A stretch of 64,000 nucleotides of DNA from positions 62,001-126,000 of the forward strand of contig NC_014393.1 of the NCBI RefSeq assembly GCF_000145275.1. The letters are read 5' to 3'. This document shows, piece by piece, positions 48,908-64,000 of this stretch (position 1 is the first letter of the stretch; every line of letters starts with the position of its first letter). The notes below the pieces were generated by a model. It saw only the letters and a list, made by a program, of their open reading frames with translations. It was not told the DNA's origin and did no database searches. A program made the translations under genes and the position numbers. This DNA is from Clostridium cellulovorans 743B. Its GTDB lineage: Bacteria > Bacillota > Clostridia > Clostridiales > Clostridiaceae.

Positions 48908-49035
48908 TGATACCAATCCTCTTTAAAATTGAAAATATGCATATGTTTCATTATTGAAGTTGCTTCAAAAGCCAATAGAATTATTTTAATATAAATAATT
49001 CTATACATGGTTAATTACTGAGTTTATATCGAAAA

Positions 49036-49082
49036 CATATAGTGCGTATTCAAATATTAATAAGCACTATATGCAGTTTTTA
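49036..49082 (+). terminator. Intrinsic terminator after C39-like gene
   Basis: CATATAGTGC (49036-49045) pairs perfectly with GCACTATATG (49064-49073), followed by CAGTTTTTA. Confidence 0.75.
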
Positions 49083-49391
49083 CGAAACATCTATAGATAA
49101 ATCCTATTTTTATTTTCTAGAACTAGTGATATAAATGTAATTTTAGATTGGGAACAAATAAAATATTCTATGGTCGGATATAATAACTATGAATAATGGC
49201 ATTATTTAATGACAACAGAAGCTAGTGTATCTCTAATAGCAATTTGGAGAATATGTTAGAATTATAAAGAAATCTTCGAATAATTACAGAAGTTGTCGCT
49301 AATTAGCGAAATATTGTCGTAGGATTGTGTTACAATAAGTTACGAACTTGAGGCAAGGTCAATAATGATTAATGATATAAAAGAAAGTTGT

Positions 49392-49420
49392 TGACAAGGT
49401 GTTTTAAGTTTGATATACTA
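49392..49420 (+). promoter_or_regulatory. rRNA operon 2 promoter
   Basis: TTGACA (49392-49397), 17-nt spacer, TATACT (49415-49420), with the same AATAAGCTGTC block and GATCTTTGAAAA leader motif as operons 1 and 3. The 300 bp before it hold nothing else that I can name. Confidence 0.85.
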
Positions 49421-49553
49421 AATAAGCTGTCGGATGACAGTAAGTAAGTTGAAAAAATGATTGATCTTTGAAAATTGAACAGAAGAACAAGACCAGACAA
49501 ATTCTGAGGTTTTAAAATAAAAACCAAAGTCAAGATTAGAACTCAAACAATTT

Positions 49554-51074
<1,521 letters not shown>

Positions 51075-51460
51075 AAATGACACAGTAGTTTTACTTGTAA
51101 GACACTGTGTCCACTGGGTCTTTCTTCTGTTCAATTTCCAGAGATCAAAGCCTAACGGCTAAGAGATTTGGAAGTCTTTTTTATGTAAAGCGAAAGCTTG
51201 TATAAAAAGGAAAAGTTGTTCTTTGAAAATTGCATAAGATATTAAAAACCAAGTAAAGTTATTTATATAAACTTTGTATAATTAAGACTAATTTAATTTG
51301 ATAAGATTAACCGATAACGTGTTAATTAGACCAAATTAAAAAATTGATAGAACCAAGCAGTGCGAGGAACTGAAAACTCGAGGAAGCGGAGTTTACTTAT
51401 GTAAATGAGCACCGCAGAGGCGAAAGTGACGAAGCAATGCGCAGGTTATAGCAATTTTTA

Positions 51461-54363
<2,903 letters not shown>

Positions 54364-54433
54364 AAACAAAGTTTTTAATATCTATGCAATTTTCAGAGAA
54401 CACTCTGAGCTTTAAAAGAAATTTTAAAGTGTA

Positions 54434-54548
54434 TCCAGTGATTATGCCTGGTAGGTAACACCCGTTCCCATTCCGAACACGACGGTTAAGCTGCTAAGGG
54501 CCAATGATACTGCAGGAGAGGTCTTGTGGGAAAGTAGGTTGTCGCTGG
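54434..54548 (+). rRNA. rrf: 5S ribosomal RNA, operon 2
   Basis: About 115 nt, closed by TCCAGTGA/TCGCTGG; differs from operon 1 at two positions (54493 G, 54503 A). Confidence 0.93.
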
Positions 54549-54560
54549 GTTTTTTATTTT

Positions 54561-54636
54561 GCTCCACTAGCTCAGTCGGTAGAGCACATGACTTTTAATC
54601 ATGTTGTCCGGAGTTCGATTCTCCGGTGGGGCACCA
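54561..54636 (+). tRNA. tRNA-Lys(TTT)
   Basis: Acceptor GCTCCAC/GTGGGGC, anticodon stem CATGA/TCATG around CTTTTAA (anticodon TTT), T arm GAGTTCGATTCTC, encoded CCA. It follows 5S of operon 2. Confidence 0.95.
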
Positions 54637-54672
54637 AAAATACCTAAGTACTTTGTACTTAGGTATTTTTTT
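54637..54672 (+). terminator. Terminator of rRNA operon 2
   Basis: AAAAATACCTAAGTA pairs with TACTTAGGTATTTTT around CTTTG, followed by further T. Confidence 0.93.
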
Positions 54673-54821
54673 TAGTTTGAAATTTGAAATTATTAATTAG
54701 AGTTATTAATATAAGGATTGGTATTATAAATGAAAACTTTAATCTAAAATGTTTAAGAGATATAGCGAGATTTTATACAATAAGATTTATACACGATATA
54801 AGTGAGAGGAGACAGTTTACT

Positions 54822-55478
54822 TTGAAAGATGATGAAATAGTTAATATAACGATGGAATATGTAAAGGATAAGTTAGAAGGAGAAGGATCTGGTCATGACT
54901 GGTGGCATATATATAGAGTATATAATAATGCACTGAAGATAGCTAAGAATGAAGGGGTAGGAGATTTATTTGTAATAAAATTAGCATCATTATTACATGA
55001 TATTGCTGATTGGAAGTTTTATAATGGTGATGTAACAGTGGGATATAAGGAAACGAAAAAGTGGTTAGTTAACTTTAATCTTGATGAACAGCTAATTGAA
55101 CATGTCGCAAGAATAGTTAAGGATATTTCTTATAAAGGAGCAGGGGAAGCTTCACTTATGAATACAATAGAAGGAAAAATAGTTCAAGATGCAGATAGAC
55201 TTGATGCAATTGGAGCTATAGGAATTGCAAGAACTTTTGCGTATGGAGGTAATAAGAATAAAGAGATGTATAATCCGAATATAAAGCCTGTATTTCATGA
55301 AAATTTTCAGCAATATAAGAATAGCAATGGTACTGTAATTAATCATTTTTATGAAAAATTACTTTTATTAAAAGATTTAATGAATACTGAGGGCGGTAAG
55401 AAATATGCTGAAGAAAGACATACTTTTATGGAAGCATTTTTAGAACAGTTTTATTCTGAATGGAACGTAAATGAATAA
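54822..55478 (+). CDS. HD-domain phosphohydrolase (YpgQ/YedJ-like)
   Basis: A 218-residue cytoplasmic metal-dependent hydrolase. HD-motif residues are visible as GEGSGHDWWHIYRV (His25), LLHDIADWKF (His59-Asp60) and VQDADRLDAIGAIG (Asp123/Asp125). The start is set at the TTG at 54822, about 10 nt after GAGAGGAG, which gives the N-terminus normal for this family. The frame runs open back to 54684, but that stretch has no ribosome-binding site or family similarity. YpgQ-type proteins hydrolyse nucleoside triphosphates; the substrate here is not certain. Confidence 0.85.
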   Translation: MKDDEIVNITMEYVKDKLEGEGSGHDWWHIYRVYNNALKIAKNEGVGDLFVIKLASLLHDIADWKFYNGDVTVGYKETKKWLVNFNLDEQLIEHVARIVKDISYKGAGEASLMNTIEGKIVQDADRLDAIGAIGIARTFAYGGNKNKEMYNPNIKPVFHENFQQYKNSNGTVINHFYEKLLLLKDLMNTEGGKKYAEERHTFMEAFLEQFYSEWNVNE

Positions 55479-55520
55479 GTAATATTTTCATTATTAATAA
55501 AGCTAAAAAACATACTTGAC

Positions 55521-55550
55521 AAAAGACATGTGATAATTCACATGTCTTTT
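55521..55550 (+). terminator. Terminator after HD-domain gene
   Basis: AAAAGACATGTGA pairs perfectly with TCACATGTCTTTT around TAAT. It may act on both strands, serving the convergent LysM gene too. Confidence 0.8.
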
Positions 55551-55571
55551 GCGCTTTTATAAGTTGTAAAA

Positions 55572-56021
55572 TTAATTTGCTTTAACTATTTCTTCAGGTA
55601 TGACTATTTCATCACCAGCTTTGATAAGACTAGGATCTTTTATACTGTTTTTATTTATAATAGCGTCTTTTACACTATCCCATGTATAACTTGGAGCATG
55701 TTCCGAAGCTATACTGAATAAGGTATCTCCAGATTTAACTTTGTAGGTTATAAATTTAAAATCTTCATTTTCAATTCCTACTGCCATAGTTGCATCACTA
55801 GTAGTTGCGATTGAATCATTCTTGGTTTTTTCTGATGATAAGTCACTATTTGTATTATTTATTGCGCTATTAATTACAGATGATGAATTACTTTTTATAG
55901 ATGCGGTACTGTTTTGAATTTCTCTACTTATGGAAGAATAAGTATTATAATAAACAACCCCACTACCTATTAAAAGTATTACTATAAATGAAATTATTAT
56001 TGATAGCTTTTTTTTAGTCAT
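55572..56021 (-). CDS. Membrane-anchored LysM protein
   Basis: 149 residues: a membrane segment (about 7-24), a Ser/Asn/Thr-rich linker (about 28-85) and a single C-terminal LysM domain (about 95-145; YKVKSGDTLFSIA ... KAGDEIVIPE). It should sit in the membrane with the LysM domain outside, bound to peptidoglycan. No enzymatic domain is present, so it is probably a structural or septum-associated protein. GAGGAGG precedes the ATG. It is divergent from the M42 operon. Confidence 0.88.
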   Translation of the reverse strand: MTKKKLSIIISFIVILLIGSGVVYYNTYSSISREIQNSTASIKSNSSSVINSAINNTNSDLSSEKTKNDSIATTSDATMAVGIENEDFKFITYKVKSGDTLFSIASEHAPSYTWDSVKDAIINKNSIKDPSLIKAGDEIVIPEEIVKAN

Positions 56022-56477
56022 TTAGACTACCTCCTCATAACTACTTTTTCTGTAATTATTGACAATAATAAATTTATTTATACTTATAATTAAAAATAAA
56101 ACTTTATTAATGTAGTAATGGTTAGTGATATATGTATATAATATCTATATGGAATAAGAGAAAATGTGTTTAAAAATAGCTTAGTAATATAGAGATTCTA
56201 AAAAATTTCTAAAATATGAAGGGTATTCAAAATTGGTATAGATTATAACCTTGGGAGAGATTTCAAAAGGATAGATTTTCTTAATAAGAAATTTTGGTTT
56301 TAGGGTTAAATGAGTTTTAGAGAAATTCATGAGCGTAGGTTTATAAGGTGAAAGTTTTAAGTTTATACATAAGTTAATTTTACATATCAAAGATCTATAA
56401 AAATATTTTTTAGACTTAAATTGATATATGAAGTGAGCTACAAATTACATAAGGTAGTAGAGAGGAGAGGTATTATC
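56022..56477. other. Intergenic region between LysM gene and M42 operon
   Basis: About 455 bp that must hold the divergent promoters. TTGACA at 56060 with TATAAT 20 nt later points to the plus strand but with poor spacing. No ORF or RNA gene is supported; small frames lack ribosome-binding sites. Confidence 0.4.
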
Positions 56478-57518
56478 ATGAATTATCAGTTATTACTAAG
56501 AGAACTGTGTAGTGAAAATGCACCATCAGGATTGGAATTTAAGTTACATCCAATTATGGAAAAGAATTTTGGATATATTAAGGATTTAGAGATCAGTAAA
56601 GATGAGAATTATAATCTTTATATAAATAAAAAAGGAAAGCGTAATGGTACAATAATGATTATGGCTCACTCTGATGAGATTTCCTTAGTTATTACAGAAG
56701 TGATTGAGGGAGGGTTTTTACGTTTTAAAGCTATAGGTATGGACGCTAATATACTATTAGGACAAGAAGTGGCTATTCATGGATGTGAAGTTATAAACGG
56801 TGTTATAGGTGGAATTCCAAAGAGCAAGACTGATGACAACATTTTGAAAAAAGCAGTAGTAACATCAGACCTTTTTATAGATACAGGATATCCTAAAGAA
56901 TATCTTGAGGAAGTTATTAAAATAGGAGATAGAGCGACTTTAATTGGAGAATATAAAAACTTACTGAGAAATACAATCTCTAGTAAAGCAATAGATGATA
57001 GAGCAGGTATTTTATCGATGCTTATATGTGCTCAGGAACTTAAGGAACATGAGTTAGATGTGGTTTTTGTATGTTCATGCCAAGAAGAACTTGGACATAG
57101 GGGAGCGAAAATGGCATCGTATAAAGTGAAACCAAACCTTGCAATAGCTATAGATGTAACCTTTGATAATGGTGAATTTGGAGACAGGGACAGGGAAAAT
57201 AAGTTAGGCAATGGTCCCATTATTTGTATTGGTCCTAATAATCACCCAAGGATGATAAAGAAACTTAAGGAAGTAGCAAGGAAATATTATATTCCTTTTG
57301 GAGTGGAAGTAGAGCCTGGGAATACAGGATCTGATGCTTGGGATATTCAAGTTTCAAGAGGAGGTATTCCAACAGTATTAGTATCAATACCAATAAAATA
57401 TATGCATACATCCGTAGAAACAGCAAATTTGGGGGACATAAAAAACACAGGAAGATTAGTAGCTAGATTCATAGAAGAAATTAAACTTCTGGATTTGGAG
57501 GAATTAACATGCTTTTAG
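56478..57518 (+). CDS. M42-family glutamyl/leucyl aminopeptidase, intact
   Basis: Cytoplasmic dinuclear metallo-aminopeptidase of 346 residues, a member of the family that forms 12-subunit tetrahedral (TET) particles. All expected ligands and catalytic residues are present: His64 and Asp66 in MAHSDEISL, the bridging Asp in KAIDDRAG (173/174), Glu203-Glu204 in CSCQEELGHRGA, Asp226 in AIDVTFD and His309 in IKYMHTSVE. GAGAGGAGAGG precedes the ATG at 56478; the frame extends upstream without a start signal. Its last 10 nt overlap the next M42 gene, so the two are translated together. Confidence 0.92.
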   Translation: MNYQLLLRELCSENAPSGLEFKLHPIMEKNFGYIKDLEISKDENYNLYINKKGKRNGTIMIMAHSDEISLVITEVIEGGFLRFKAIGMDANILLGQEVAIHGCEVINGVIGGIPKSKTDDNILKKAVVTSDLFIDTGYPKEYLEEVIKIGDRATLIGEYKNLLRNTISSKAIDDRAGILSMLICAQELKEHELDVVFVCSCQEELGHRGAKMASYKVKPNLAIAIDVTFDNGEFGDRDRENKLGNGPIICIGPNNHPRMIKKLKEVARKYYIPFGVEVEPGNTGSDAWDIQVSRGGIPTVLVSIPIKYMHTSVETANLGDIKNTGRLVARFIEEIKLLDLEELTCF

Positions 57519-58471
57519 AAAGATTAAGTGAGCTTGTAGCACCTTCTGGATATGAAGACGAAGTAAGAAATTTTATAGTTAATGAGCTTAATGGGAAAGT
57601 TGATAGTTTGAATAGTGACAAGATGGGCAATGTTATAGCTAATAAGAATGGAAAAAGGAAAAAAATTATTATTAGTACCCATATGGATGAGACTGGGTTC
57701 ATTATTACAGGGTTTAATAAAGAGGGAACTTTAAGAATTGCTTCTTTGGGTGATGAAAATAGAGATATGGTAAGTAAAGGCGTATTAGTAGGTACTAAAA
57801 AGCTTCTCGGAGTAATAGGAGCTAAAGCGATACATTTGCAAACTAAGGAAGAAAGAAGCAAAAGTATAACTCTCGATAGGTGTTGTATAGATATTGGTGC
57901 AGAAACAGAATTCGAATCTAGAGAATACATAGAATTAGGTGATTTTGCTGTTTATGATACAAGGTTCCAAGAAATGGGCACTAACAGGCTAAAAGGCAAA
58001 GGGTTTAATGGACGTGTAGGTTGTAGTATGCTTATAGAGTTACTCCAGGAAAGTGAGAGTAATAACATTCAAGGTATATTTACTACTCAAAGTTTAGTTG
58101 GATACAGAGGAGCATATGCAGCAGCTTATGAGTTAGAAGGAGATTTACTAATCAACTTAGATGTTGTGGAGAGTACTGATTTGCCTGGTGTAGATGATGT
58201 GAACATTTCTATTGATAAGGGTCCAGTGCTGTATCTGAAGGAAAAAAATAGGGATATAAGAGCTTTAGCTGAAAAAATAGGGATTCCTTATCAACTAATA
58301 AATGATAAGATTTATAATGATAGTAATGCATATAAGATGGAACTTATGAGCACTAATGTTATTAACATATTGGTACCTTGCAGATATGTAGATTCATATG
58401 CATCTATAATAAGCAAGAAGGATTATGAAGATACTAAAAATTTGATTAATAGTTTTTTAAAGGAGAATTAA
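57509..58471 (+). CDS. M42-family homologue lacking most metal ligands
   Basis: A 320-residue M42 fold protein that aligns along its length with the upstream gene. It keeps the first pair (His58, Asp60 in STHMDETGF) and the Asp in INLDVVES. It has FNGRVG where DDRVG is expected, TQSLVGYRGA where the catalytic QEEVGxRGA is expected, and YVDS in place of the YxHS histidine. So it lacks the bridging Asp, both Glu and the last His. It is either a non-catalytic partner of the intact enzyme or a diverged protein of new function. GGAGGAATTAAC precedes the ATG. Confidence 0.85.
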   Translation: MLLERLSELVAPSGYEDEVRNFIVNELNGKVDSLNSDKMGNVIANKNGKRKKIIISTHMDETGFIITGFNKEGTLRIASLGDENRDMVSKGVLVGTKKLLGVIGAKAIHLQTKEERSKSITLDRCCIDIGAETEFESREYIELGDFAVYDTRFQEMGTNRLKGKGFNGRVGCSMLIELLQESESNNIQGIFTTQSLVGYRGAYAAAYELEGDLLINLDVVESTDLPGVDDVNISIDKGPVLYLKEKNRDIRALAEKIGIPYQLINDKIYNDSNAYKMELMSTNVINILVPCRYVDSYASIISKKDYEDTKNLINSFLKEN

Positions 58472-58472
58472 T

Positions 58473-58754
58473 ATGAGCAGAGAAATGATAGCTATAATAA
58501 TGATCGTAATTGGAGCAATATTAGCAGCGACAGGTATTCTAATAAATAAAAAGGGAATATCTATTCCTGGAACTGGAAAGGAATATATGAAAGTGAAGGC
58601 TTTTCTAAATATCTTTATAGGAGTAGTATCTATAATTTTAGGTGCAATTTTCTTGGTAATAAATGTTGAAGTGATATTTGTGCAAATAGCCATTTTTGTA
58701 GTTCTAATACTTATTGTATTATTAGATTTTTTATTAAAGAAAACTGTTAAATAG
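58473..58754 (+). CDS. Small membrane protein in the M42 operon
   Basis: 93 residues with a hydrophobic segment at about 5-22 and two more at about 42-62 and 65-88, joined by a short polar loop (NKKGISIPGTGKEYMKVK). No family recognised. It starts one base after the preceding stop with AAAGGAG upstream, so it belongs to the operon and is conserved in frame between two M42 genes. It might bring the M42 complex to the membrane, which is speculation. Confidence 0.7.
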   Translation: MSREMIAIIMIVIGAILAATGILINKKGISIPGTGKEYMKVKAFLNIFIGVVSIILGAIFLVINVEVIFVQIAIFVVLILIVLLDFLLKKTVK

Positions 58755-58801
58755 CATTAACCTATAATTTTTTGAAGTTAAAGTGCTGAGGAGGATAAAA
58801 G

Positions 58802-59677
58802 GTGGATAAATTATTTTATGATATTTCGAAAGCCTTTGGAGTTGATAGAGAAATATCAGAAGTGAAAGCAGTAATAAGAGAATATATTGAAAAAAAACAC
58901 ATCTGTATCTATGAGGATGAAGTAGGAAATCTAATAGTAAAACTTGGAACTGGTAATAAAAAATTATTGATGAGTGCTCTTATGAATAGATGTGGTTATA
59001 TGGCAGTAAAAATAGATAATGAAGAAAGTGGTAAAGTTGAGATAAATGGTACAAACATCGAACCTAAGCTAGATGGGAAATATCTTAGGACAAAAGGGGG
59101 GGCAATAGCGAGGATACATGATGGGGATAAGATTGATATTTTGGTTGGTCAAATTCAAGCTGGAGAATTTCTGATGATAGATGAAGAAATTCGAGTATTT
59201 GATAATAAAGTTTCTGGAGTTGAGGTAAGTAATATATCTTTAATATATTCTTTGATCAAGGTTATAGAGGAAGTTAATATTAAAGATAAGGAAGTATATT
59301 TTGTTTTTTCTTATAAGGAAGACAGCATATTTAAAAGTAACTTTGCAGCAAAAGCAATTAGGCCGGATAGAGCATTATTCTTTGATAGTTCTCAAAATAG
59401 TGATAAGTTACAACTGATTTATATGAATAGAAAGTATTTAGCTAATGAGAGTTTCAAACAGGATATTTTAAATATTGCCAAAGAAAATGATATAGACATA
59501 ACATTAAAAGATTGCATAGATGAAACTGAAGCTGATTCAATACATAAGGAAGTTGGGGGCATTGCTACAGTTGTATTAGGTTTGCCATGCAAATATAAAA
59601 ATACTTCATTACAAATTATAGAAAGAGTAGCTATTGAAGAAATGCGAAAATTATTAAAAGAAATTATAGAGGGGTAA
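58802..59677 (+). CDS. Second degenerate M42-family homologue
   Basis: 291 residues with the M42 layout but the least conserved of the three. The metal-site segment reads MSALMNRCGYM, so His and Asp are replaced by Leu60 and Asn62. VFDNKVSG stands for the DDR motif, FSYKEDSIFKSNFAAKAI for the QEE-RGA segment (Glu-Asp in place of Glu-Glu), and PCKYKNTSLQ has Asn267 for the last His. It should be catalytically dead. The GTG start follows GAGGAGG, and the VanZ-like gene starts 6 nt after the stop. Confidence 0.78.
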   Translation: MDKLFYDISKAFGVDREISEVKAVIREYIEKKHICIYEDEVGNLIVKLGTGNKKLLMSALMNRCGYMAVKIDNEESGKVEINGTNIEPKLDGKYLRTKGGAIARIHDGDKIDILVGQIQAGEFLMIDEEIRVFDNKVSGVEVSNISLIYSLIKVIEEVNIKDKEVYFVFSYKEDSIFKSNFAAKAIRPDRALFFDSSQNSDKLQLIYMNRKYLANESFKQDILNIAKENDIDITLKDCIDETEADSIHKEVGGIATVVLGLPCKYKNTSLQIIERVAIEEMRKLLKEIIEG

Positions 59678-59683
59678 TGTGTA

Positions 59684-60133
59684 GTGACCAAAAGGAATAT
59701 TTCTTGGACACTTATGATAGTATGGATGGCATTTATATTCTATATGTCTAGTAAGAACGGAAATGACTCTAATGAAATGAGCAATGTAGTTATCAATACT
59801 CTAAGGTATATGGGTATTGATGAAAATAGAACACTTCAAAGTATACTAACATTTTTAGTTAGAAAATCAGCGCATATTTTGGAATATTGTATATTAGCAT
59901 GGTTTATATTCAATGTTGCCAAAGAATATAACAATCTAATCGCATCAAGTGTATTTACATTAATATTATCTGTACTTTATGCAACGACAGATGAAATCCA
60001 CCAACTATATATCCCAGGAAGAAGTGGAAAGATGACAGATGTACTTATAGATAGTATTGGTATTTGCATGGGAGTAGCTATTAGTTATTTTGTACATAAA
60101 AGAATTTATAGTAGGAAAAAAATAAAAGACTAA
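59684..60133 (+). CDS. VanZ-like membrane protein
   Basis: 149 residues with four membrane segments and the VanZ-family motifs LVRKSAHILEYCILAWF and TTDEIHQLYIPGRSGKMTDVLIDSIG. VanZ of the Tn1546 cluster gives low teicoplanin resistance by an unknown route; chromosomal homologues like this are common and mostly uncharacterised. The GTG start follows GAGGGG. It is the last gene of the M42 operon. Confidence 0.87.
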   Translation: MTKRNISWTLMIVWMAFIFYMSSKNGNDSNEMSNVVINTLRYMGIDENRTLQSILTFLVRKSAHILEYCILAWFIFNVAKEYNNLIASSVFTLILSVLYATTDEIHQLYIPGRSGKMTDVLIDSIGICMGVAISYFVHKRIYSRKKIKD

Positions 60134-60287
60134 TAATAAGTCCTAAAAATGAAACTGCATCTAAGGTTTTGTTTAACGGTGATTACTATTATTGATGAAG
60201 TAACTTTACCGGAATGTATATATTCAAAATAAAATTTACTTTAACATGTATATATTTTATAAATTTTGTTCAAAATAAAATTATATA

Positions 60288-60330
60288 ATAAGAAATGGAG
60301 GGTATGCATAAGTTAATCTCCATTTCTTAT
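60288..60330 (+). terminator. Hairpin, possible terminator of the M42/VanZ operon
   Basis: ATAAGAAATGGAG pairs perfectly with CTCCATTTCTTAT, 17-nt loop. There is no T-run after it, so termination is uncertain. Confidence 0.45.
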
Positions 60331-60442
60331 GGATGTTAAGTTTAATTTTTGTTTCTTGATTTATGATACTAACAAAAGGGAGGTATATTTTTTTAATCTA
60401 CTATGTAATCGTTTTAAATAGGTATATTATATATCTTTAAAG

Positions 60443-60493
60443 GTTATATCAGATTTAGGCAATGGTTATTTAGTTGCAATTGTTGATTTTTAG
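60443..60493 (+). pseudogene. Fragment resembling the C39-like peptidase
   Basis: The short frame reads VISDLGNGYLVAIVDF then stop. It lines up with VKTLDKGYLVAVNIVE of the intact peptidase gene (48269-48907), including GYLVA. No other part of that gene is recognisable nearby, so it looks like the last trace of a decayed paralogue. Confidence 0.35.
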
Positions 60494-60738
60494 AAAGACA
60501 ACATCAATTAAGGGGAGTTGATACTTTAATGAAGATTGAAGTTCTAATTTAGGATAAGAAACATTAGGTGAATATTTAAATTAGATATAGCTTAAATTCT
60601 ATGCTAAATTTTATAGGTTAAGTTTTTAGGAGATATAAGTTCTAATAATATGATTGATATACTGTTGATAAAATCAATGTATATTTAGGGTAGTTCGATA
60701 ATTTGATATGGTTTAAAAAGATATTTTAGGAATATCAA

Positions 60739-60790
60739 GCAGCAACTGTTTCAAGCGTATCAACACAAGCAAGTGCGAGAAATACCTTTT
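60739..60790 (+). pseudogene. Signal-peptide-like remnant
   Basis: The frame reads AATVSSVSTQASARNTF then stop, resembling the end of a Sec signal peptide with an A-x-A cleavage site. No start codon or mature protein follows. It could be a relic of a secreted protein. Confidence 0.25.
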
Positions 60791-60923
60791 AAAACGAAGA
60801 AAATTAAAGTTAAATTGTTGTAATCACCTATATTATAAAAATAATACTAGCGTAATATGATAGAATTATCTTCGTTGTGACAAGCGATATGTTAATTCAA
60901 CAAAAATTAATAAAAAAAACTTG

Positions 60924-60952
60924 TTGACAAGGAAAAAAAGAAATGATATACT
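60924..60952 (+). promoter_or_regulatory. rRNA operon 3 promoter
   Basis: TTGACA (60924-60929), 17-nt spacer, TATACT (60947-60952), again followed by GAATAAGCTGTC and the boxA-like GATCTTTGAAAA. Confidence 0.85.
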
Positions 60953-61082
60953 GAATAAGCTGTCAGATGATAGTGAGTAAGTAAGAAAATTGATCTTTGA
61001 AAATTGAACAGAAGAACAAGACCAGACAAATTCTGAGGTTTTAAAATAAAAACCAAAGTCAAGATTTAAACTCAAACAATTT

Positions 61083-62603
<1,521 letters not shown>

Positions 62604-62988
62604 AAATGACACAGTAGTTTTACTTGTAAGACACTGTGTCCACTGGGTCTTTCTTCTGTTCAATTTCCAGAGATCAAAGCCTAACGGCTAAGAGATTTGG
62701 AAGTCTTTTTTATGTAAAGCGAAAGCTTGTATAAAAAGGAAAAGTTGTTCTTTGAAAATTGCATAAGATATTAAAAACCAAGTAAAGTTATTTATATAAA
62801 CTTTGTATAATTAAGACTAATTTAATTTGATAAGATTAACCGATAACGTGTTAATTAGACCAAATTAAAAATTGATAGAACCAAGCAGTGCGAGGAACTG
62901 AAAACTCGAGGAAGCGGAGTTTACTTATGTAAATGAGCACCGCAGAGGCGAAAGTGACGAAGCAATGCGCAGGTTATAGCAATTTTTA

Positions 62989-64000
<1,012 letters not shown>

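Larger units (their letters stand above)
60134..60923 (+). other. Gap before rRNA operon 3 with gene remnants
   Basis: About 790 bp with no intact gene. It holds a perfect 13-bp hairpin (60288-60300 with 60318-60330) that may end the M42 operon, a remnant similar to the C39-like peptidase (60443-60493), and a signal-peptide-like fragment (60739-60790). Stop codons are frequent in all frames. Confidence 0.5.

Noticed and set aside
54684..54821. 46-residue N-terminal extension of the HD hydrolase
   Set aside because: No ribosome-binding site at its start, no family similarity, and a good site lies before the TTG at 54822.

Overview
The window reads as a low-GC Firmicute chromosome, most likely a Clostridium sensu stricto (cluster I) species. 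The evidence is the very AT-rich coding and intergenic DNA, strong AGGAGG ribosome-binding sites, a clostridial 16S rRNA, the dnaX-ybaB-recR-bofA block next to tRNA-Ser and a large-type SRP RNA, and the sporulation gene bofA. I do not assign a species; the xyloglucan-type enzyme set would fit a plant-polysaccharide degrader.

1-16.7 kb: a cytoplasmic oligosaccharide-utilisation cluster. In order: GH94 cellobiose phosphorylase (5' end outside the window), a PAP2-type membrane phosphatase, GH31 alpha-xylosidase, GH3 beta-glucosidase, a YesM/YesN-type sensor kinase and AraC-type response regulator, an ABC importer (lipoprotein plus two permeases, no ATPase) and GH42 beta-galactosidase. These activities together would strip xylose, galactose and glucose from imported xyloglucan oligosaccharides. 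The alpha-xylosidase, the binding protein and the permeases each have the same promoter element: GGTATACG, then TATAAT at a fixed 25-nt offset. This suggests one regulon.

17-26 kb: housekeeping and single genes. FNT-family channel, phosphatidylserine decarboxylase, a small [2Fe-2S] BFD-like protein, tRNA-Arg(CCT), tadA, a KimA-type potassium importer, a rhomboid protease, AbrB, and a zinc-type ABC binding lipoprotein behind a Zur-like box.

26-35.5 kb: tRNA-Ser(GGA) and SRP RNA, then dnaX, ybaB/ebfC, recR, bofA and a small membrane protein. Next is an operon of a YtrA-type GntR repressor and two ABC exporter pairs behind a perfect inverted-repeat operator.

35.5-64 kb: three rRNA operons in the same direction (the third cut by the window end), with tRNA-Glu and tRNA-Gly after the first and tRNA-Lys after the second. 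Two IS982-type elements in opposite orientation lie here, each with its own 7-bp target duplication. Between the operons are sfsA, a 57-residue Cys-rich protein, an M32 carboxypeptidase, a strongly structured ORF-free transcription unit, a GNAT protein, a C39-like peptidase, an HD hydrolase, a LysM protein, and an operon of three M42-family proteins of which only the first keeps all metal ligands, followed by a VanZ-like protein. The points most worth following are the ORF-free RNA at 45.3-45.7 kb, the M42 enzyme/pseudoenzyme operon and the three-promoter sugar regulon.
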